This document shows, one piece after another, positions 59,952-64,000 of a DNA stretch of 64,000 nucleotides. The notes under the pieces were generated by a model. The model did not search any database and had not been told where the DNA came from. It saw only the letters and a program-made list of their open reading frames with translations. Position numbers and translations under genes: made by a program. Positions within the stretch are counted from its first letter, which is position 1; every line of letters starts with the position of its first letter. The stretch lies in contig CM077115.1 in NCBI GenBank assembly GCA_039619475.1, forward strand, positions 104,809,893 to 104,873,892, in the 5' to 3' direction. Origin of the DNA: Icerya purchasi. Its lineage: Eukaryota > Arthropoda > Insecta > Hemiptera > Monophlebidae.

Positions 59952-59959
59952 ATGCTACG

Positions 59960-60415
59960 GGTTAAATTAATATATTTAATCGGGTGATAACACGATAATT
60001 GCCAACGATACGGTAGAATAAGTCATTGAGAAACTATATTTGTTGAAACTTGTTCTTCATACTCCTTATCTGGCCCCTTACATCCTGTCTTCTCCTACCC
60101 CATACGGTCTATATTGATTCCTCCTCATTAACAATAAAAACCTACTCATTTTCCGTCTAATTATTTTTGGGTAAAAATTCCCGGGTCGAAGAGCATAAAA
60201 AAACACAAAGAAGCATCATATCATATATATTTTTTGTAAAATAAAAGTAACGATGAATTATTTTATGAACCGGTAGGCTTTTTTATTTATTAAAGCTTTA
60301 TTAATGTTGAAATTTGCGTTGCTTCGTAGTCTTCGCACTATTGTTATAAAAGAAAATGAGAACAGCTCTGAACGGAACTACATTAAACTGTAAAAAACGC
60401 ATTCTAACAGCCTAC
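59960..60415. other. no gene recognised
   Basis: AT-rich gap between two retrotransposon relics; nothing supported. Confidence 0.5.
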
Positions 60416-60419
60416 TATG

Positions 60420-61015
60420 TTTCCTTCCAAGTGCGAATAACTAGTACGGGTTTCTGAAAGGGAAAGGTACTGATTTAGAAATTGTTAAACATCAATCGTA
60501 TATGACCAACAATCTAGAACGCGGCAATTTCTGTATAGCGGTCTATTTCGATCCTCGTAAAGCTTTTGACATAATTGATCATAAAATTCATTTAGATAAA
60601 CTGCATTTATCCGGTTTTTGTGAGAAAATATATTGCTGGTTTAAGAGTCACACTCTCAAAGATAATGCTTTACACAGATAAATAAGGTACAAAGTGGTTT
60701 TATGATCCAGCATTGCGGGGTGCCAGTATTTTGGGTCCTATTTTATTTTTAATATATATATATATATATATAGTAAGTGAATTGTGTGATCTGAAAATAA
60801 CGGGACAAATATTTGCTTACGCTGATGACGTCACGATAATTGTGACTAGCTCGCGTTATACTCAGATTTTGCAAAATCTAGCACAGAATGACGTAAATAC
60901 TATATCAAACTGGTTTAATAGAAACGAGCTTATAGTAAATTTAAATAAGACAAAATTTATGGTTTACAGTCATACACACAACAAAGTTTCTTCCGATTCG
61001 GTAATAATTATTTAT
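60420..61015 (+). pseudogene. CR1/Jockey-group reverse transcriptase relic
   Basis: Plus-strand pieces are GFLKGKGTDLEIVKH (near 60450), FCIAVYFDPRKAFDIIDHKI (near 60530) and SILGPILFLIYI (near 60725). The catalytic box GQIFAYADDVTIIV follows (near 60803), then ISNWFNRNELIVNLNKTKFM (near 60905). The last three are in the open frame 60713-61039. A (TA)n microsatellite at 60752-60771 has expanded in the coding sequence just after FLIYI, adding an IYIYIY stretch where the family normally has a short INDL-type turn. The 5' side of the gene is missing and the relic ends abruptly near 61015 against a minus-strand relic. Confidence 0.82.
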
Positions 61016-61408
61016 GGTATTATCCGCGTGCCGTCCTAGAGTACTTATGTGCTCCCTACTGATTTTAATTCCTTCTACGAAATCATCTAATGTGTTTTTA
61101 AGCAACAAATTTTCGAAGGGGTAGAGGCTGCATACAACCCTGCCGTGCACCTGTGAAATCTCATCTGTTCTTACCGTAGCTTCCATTTAAATATATCAAC
61201 TTGTTAATTAGTTCGGGGCTACACGATTTGTGCTGGTTAGTACTTCGTATAATTTTTCTCGTCTCACGCGATCGAATGTGCTTTATGATAGAACAACTTA
61301 TTTTATTCGATACTTTCCTCGATCGGTTGTCGAATAGATAATATTTGTTCTATAGTAGCTCTACCGCTGATAAAACCAGTTTGTTCTTTCGCAATATTTA
61401 AGTAATAT
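61016..61408 (-). pseudogene. RTE-like reverse transcriptase relic
   Basis: The minus strand reads EQTGFISGRATIEQILSIRQ (near 61390), then RREKLYEVL in another frame (near 61250), LINKLIYLNGSYGKN (near 61190), GCMQPLP (near 61130) and EGIKISREHISTL running into HADN (near 61020), a ruined version of the YADD box. It is truncated on both sides: at 61408 by the poly-A end of the long LINE and at 61016 by the plus-strand RT relic. Confidence 0.72.
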
Positions 61409-61409
61409 T

Positions 61410-64000
61410 TCTTTCTTTTTTTTTTTTTTTTTTTATTTTTATTTTAAATGGGCACGCCAGCACAGGACATTTACCCAGCACAAAAGATTAAAAGAATAGA
61501 AGGACATATGGAGCGACAAGTTATATCAAGAAACGATTAGAGACAGAGGAAATGAATGCGGATAACAAGGGAACAACAGAAGGAGATGGAAAAGTGAGAA
61601 TATAGAGGGCACTGTAAGGTGTAGGGAGGCCAAGGCTAAGCAAATTGTAATAAAGGATCGCGCGTTCAGTAGAAATAAAGGAACATTCAAATAGTACGTG
61701 ATTTGCATCACACGAGCCATTGAAGGTTGGAGGATGAAAGGGACACAAAGGAGATTGAACCAGAGCAAAGCGGAAACGAGAAGCCGGGAGCAGACTGTGA
61801 TTAAAACGAAGGCGAACTATGGAAGAAATGACAGAACGGCTGATACTGGGAAAATTATTAAACAAGGGAGAAACGGATGGAGAAGGCTGTAAAGCAAGGT
61901 AAAAGGAGTCAGGGTTGGAGAAAAAGGACGGATAGAGATCAGTCCAAAAGTCACGGTGAGAACGAAAAGAGAGAGAGTAAAGACATTGGGAAGGAAATCT
62001 GCCTATGAAACGACCACTTACTGCGGCCGAGCAAGCTAACGAGTCAGCAAGATCGTTACCAGCTATACCACAGTGGCCAGGAATCCAAAGCAGGTCAATA
62101 TGGATAGAACGGGAGGCTAATAAATTGAAAATCAAGGAGCGTATATAAAGAATAATAGGACAGGAAGAGGGTTCAGGAAGGGGAGATGCGATAGCTACTA
62201 AAACACTCTTCGAGTCGGAGCATAGAAGGAAATTCATTAAATTAGAAGTTGAAGATATAAAGAGGACCGCACGCAAAATAGTCGTGGATTTGGCTAGGAA
62301 GACAGAAGAGAAGGAGGGAAGTTGAAATGATTCAGAATAGTTGAGAGCAGGAAGAATAAAAGCGGCACCGACCCTCGAAGCAGATTTCGAGCCATCCGTA
62401 AAAATCGTGATGTGAGCAGGAAATAGAGAGGAAAGAGTGTGATTAAATTCTTCGTGAATGGCAGGACGAGGAAGAGACTTAATATTAGAAGGTAAAGAGA
62501 ATAACTTAGACGGATGAGACAGTTCAGAGAAGTTAAAGGTAAAGTATGGAGATTTGTTCTGGGAGAGGACAAAGTGAGAAAGTGGAACGAGTCGAGAAGA
62601 GATGAGAGAAAGAATTGGAATCTTACGAGGAGAAAAACGCCAGTTGACCCGGATATATCGATAAGAATTCATGAGTTTGGAAGGAGAGATCTGCAGACGT
62701 CTAATCATGAACCTTTCACCAAGGTGAAGTTTTCGAATACAAAGAGGAACAAAGCCAGTTTCGGACAGAAGAGCTGGAATTGGAGAAGAATTCAGGGCAC
62801 CAACACAGAGGCGCAGAAAAGAATTTTGGATGCGATCAAGTTTGACGAGAAGGGAAACAGGAGCACTGGCATAAAGAAAAGAACAATAGTCAAACTTAGA
62901 AAGAATAATGAATTTATACAGCATGAGAAGAATATATGGATCACCACCCCATTTGGGGGAAGACAACGCCTTCAAAAAATGTAGTCTTTTGAGAGCAGAC
63001 GTGCAGAGATAGTTAATATGATCATGAAAAGACAGAGTACTATTAAGAATTACACCGAGGTAGGAGAAGGAAGTGAGTAAAGGAATAGGGACCTGGCACA
63101 TGAAAAGGTTAACCAAGGAACGATCAAAAGGACGAAATGTAAAAACGATACCAGCAGATTTCTCAGGGGAAATAGAAAGATGAAGAGAAGATAAAGAATT
63201 TTCTAAAATAGCAAGGGAGTTATTAAGCTCCTCATTAGCAGAAAACAGATCATCAGAAGAAGAATAGACGAGAATATCGTCGGCAAAGAATAGCGAACTA
63301 GATGGAATAGAAAGAGAAGAAAGACTAAGGAAATAAATGTTAAAAAGGGTAGGACTAAGGCACGATCCCTGCGGAAGACCTCGAAAAACTGTCCTGGAAT
63401 CAGAAAAGAAAGGGGTAGAAAGATGGATAGTTCTGTTCCGAAACAGATTAATAACTAAGGATGTAAACTCAAGAGGAATATTAATGGAAAGCATTTTATC
63501 CTGAAGAGAAGGAAGGTGAACCTTATCAAAAGCTGAGGTAGCATCAACGAACGCAGAGATAGTAAATTTTTTGTGGATGAAAGATTTATAGATATCAGAG
63601 AGAAAAAGGGATATGCAATCAGAAGAACCAAAGCCAGGACGGAAACCAAACATGTTATCAGGAAGAACATTATTATATTCTAGCCACCAGATAAGGCGCC
63701 TATTAATCATTCGTTCAAAAAGTTTTCTTAAACAAGAGGCTAGAGAAATAGGACGAAAGGAATTGGGATTCTTCTTCGGAATAGGAATAATAATAAAGGA
63801 ATTCCAAAGCGGAGGAGTTTCACAGATACACAGAAAAGAATTGTAAATTGACAACAGGATTTTAAGTGCTGATTCAGAAAGGTTCTTAAGGACACGGAAT
63901 GGAATACCATCTATACCAGGGCTAGAATTAGAAGAATTAGTCAAGGAAGCACGAAGTTCATTGATGCTGAAGCTAGAAGACAGGAAGTGGGAAGAATTGG
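61410..64000 (-). mobile_element. RNase H-type LINE, 3' half, continuing past the right edge
   Basis: The 3' end is a poly-A tail read as the T-rich run at 61410-61445, preceded by the family tail (TGCTGGCGTGCCC). The coding region fills the rest of the window. The 5' end, with any endonuclease and ORF1, lies outside. The left flank is an RTE-like relic (ending near 61408), so this LINE inserted into older repeat DNA. Confidence 0.92.
61521..64000 (-). CDS. LINE reverse transcriptase/RNase H polyprotein (partial, frame intact)
   Basis: The protein copies element RNA into DNA at the nicked target. Numbering from the Leu codon (TTG) at 63944 (upstream codons stay open to the window edge), the RT domain shows PGIDGIPFRVL (9-19), FVDATSAFD (132-140), GLPQGSCLSP (189-198) and the catalytic box FFADDILVY (219-227). 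RNase H follows with FTDGSK (Asp517), CSDSKS (Asp577) and WIPGHCGIAGNDLAD (620-634). The Glu expected about residue 552 is Lys (codon AAA at 62291-62289). A C-terminal Cys/His motif uses C734, C745, H749 and C754. The domain order fits I/R1-type LINEs. With no stop or shift in over 820 codons it is the youngest coding sequence here. The true start lies beyond the edge. Confidence 0.93.
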   Translation of the reverse strand, partial: NSSHFLSSSFSINELRASLTNSSNSSPGIDGIPFRVLKNLSESALKILLSIYNSFLCICETPPLWNSFIIIPIPKKNPNSFRPISLASCLRKLFERMINRRLIWWLEYNNVLPDNMFGFRPGFGSSDCISLFLSDIYKSFIHKKFTISAFVDATSAFDKVHLPSLQDKMLSINIPLEFTSLVINLFRNRTIHLSTPFFSDSRTVFRGLPQGSCLSPTLFNIYFLSLSSLSIPSSSLFFADDILVYSSSDDLFSANEELNNSLAILENSLSSLHLSISPEKSAGIVFTFRPFDRSLVNLFMCQVPIPLLTSFSYLGVILNSTLSFHDHINYLCTSALKRLHFLKALSSPKWGGDPYILLMLYKFIILSKFDYCSFLYASAPVSLLVKLDRIQNSFLRLCVGALNSSPIPALLSETGFVPLCIRKLHLGERFMIRRLQISPSKLMNSYRYIRVNWRFSPRKIPILSLISSRLVPLSHFVLSQNKSPYFTFNFSELSHPSKLFSLPSNIKSLPRPAIHEEFNHTLSSLFPAHITIFTDGSKSASRVGAAFILPALNYSESFQLPSFSSVFLAKSTTILRAVLFISSTSNLMNFLLCSDSKSVLVAIASPLPEPSSCPIILYIRSLIFNLLASRSIHIDLLWIPGHCGIAGNDLADSLACSAAVSGRFIGRFPSQCLYSLSFRSHRDFWTDLYPSFFSNPDSFYLALQPSPSVSPLFNNFPSISRSVISSIVRLRFNHSLLPASRFRFALVQSPLCPFHPPTFNGSCDANHVLFECSFISTERAILYYNLLSLGLPTPYSALYILTFPSPSVVPLLSAFISSVSNRFLI

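Noticed and set aside
62514..62984. 156-codon plus-strand open frame rich in Lys/Arg/Glu
   Set aside because: It is the antisense shadow of the intact LINE polyprotein on the minus strand; so are the plus-strand frames at 61698-61892 and 63613-63846.

Overview
The window reads as non-coding, repeat-rich DNA from an animal genome, most likely an arthropod and probably an insect. It is AT-rich, with long A/T runs and many microsatellites. Its only recognisable coding sequence belongs to transposable elements: RTE, Jockey, CR1-like and I/R1-type (RNase H-bearing) non-LTR retrotransposons, a mariner relic, hAT-like non-autonomous elements and tRNA-derived SINEs. There is no operon-like organisation and no rRNA, CRISPR or convincing tRNA gene. 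I found no intact host gene in 64 kb. Two weak exon candidates lie near 2.2-2.5 kb (minus strand) and 9.05-9.2 kb (plus strand).

Layout. 1-6.6 kb: AT-rich DNA with a possible minus-strand exon pair, a GC-rich islet and a 351-bp tandem duplication. 6.6-8.4 kb: an inverted LINE 3' fragment, a tRNA-derived SINE and the first hAT-like MITE. 9-12.6 kb: a slightly GC-richer patch and a 97-bp duplication. 13.1-14.05 kb: a decayed mariner. 15.07-15.9 kb: a fold-back element and a dispersed repeat. 17.5-18.05 kb: minisatellites. 19.8-22.3 kb: a LINE of the RNase H type nested inside an older relative. 23-26.7 kb: SINE copies, a 73-bp retro-insertion and an I-type LINE relic. 28.1-29.4 kb: decayed coding-like sequence I cannot identify. 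29.4-35.7 kb: almost empty AT-rich DNA. 35.7-41.6 kb: three MITE insertions and two Jockey-type relics in opposite orientation. 43.8-47.7 kb: an end-to-end RTE element with 11-bp target-site duplications and a SINE inside its reverse transcriptase. 48-55 kb: a SINE, two RTE relics and two small retro-insertions. 57.4-61.4 kb: a SINE, a 209-bp LINE fragment and two truncated RT relics. 61.4-64 kb: the only long intact frame (over 820 codons, running off the right edge), the RT/RNase H region of an I/R1-type LINE.

How they relate. The RNase H LINE family is the hub of the window. Its 3' terminal tail recurs at the ends of LINE fragments (6.6, 19.8, 20.6, 59.8, 61.4 kb), of two tRNA-derived SINEs (7.4, 57.4 kb) and of three tiny insertions that are mostly tail (23.5, 51.9, 55.0 kb). 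This suggests that one LINE reverse transcriptase mobilises all of them by recognising that tail. Several insertions have target-site duplications that can be read directly, so the order of events can be partly reconstructed. No new defence, metabolic or signalling system is visible. The most interesting content is the LINE/SINE partnership, the nested insertions and the unidentified decayed region at 28-29 kb.
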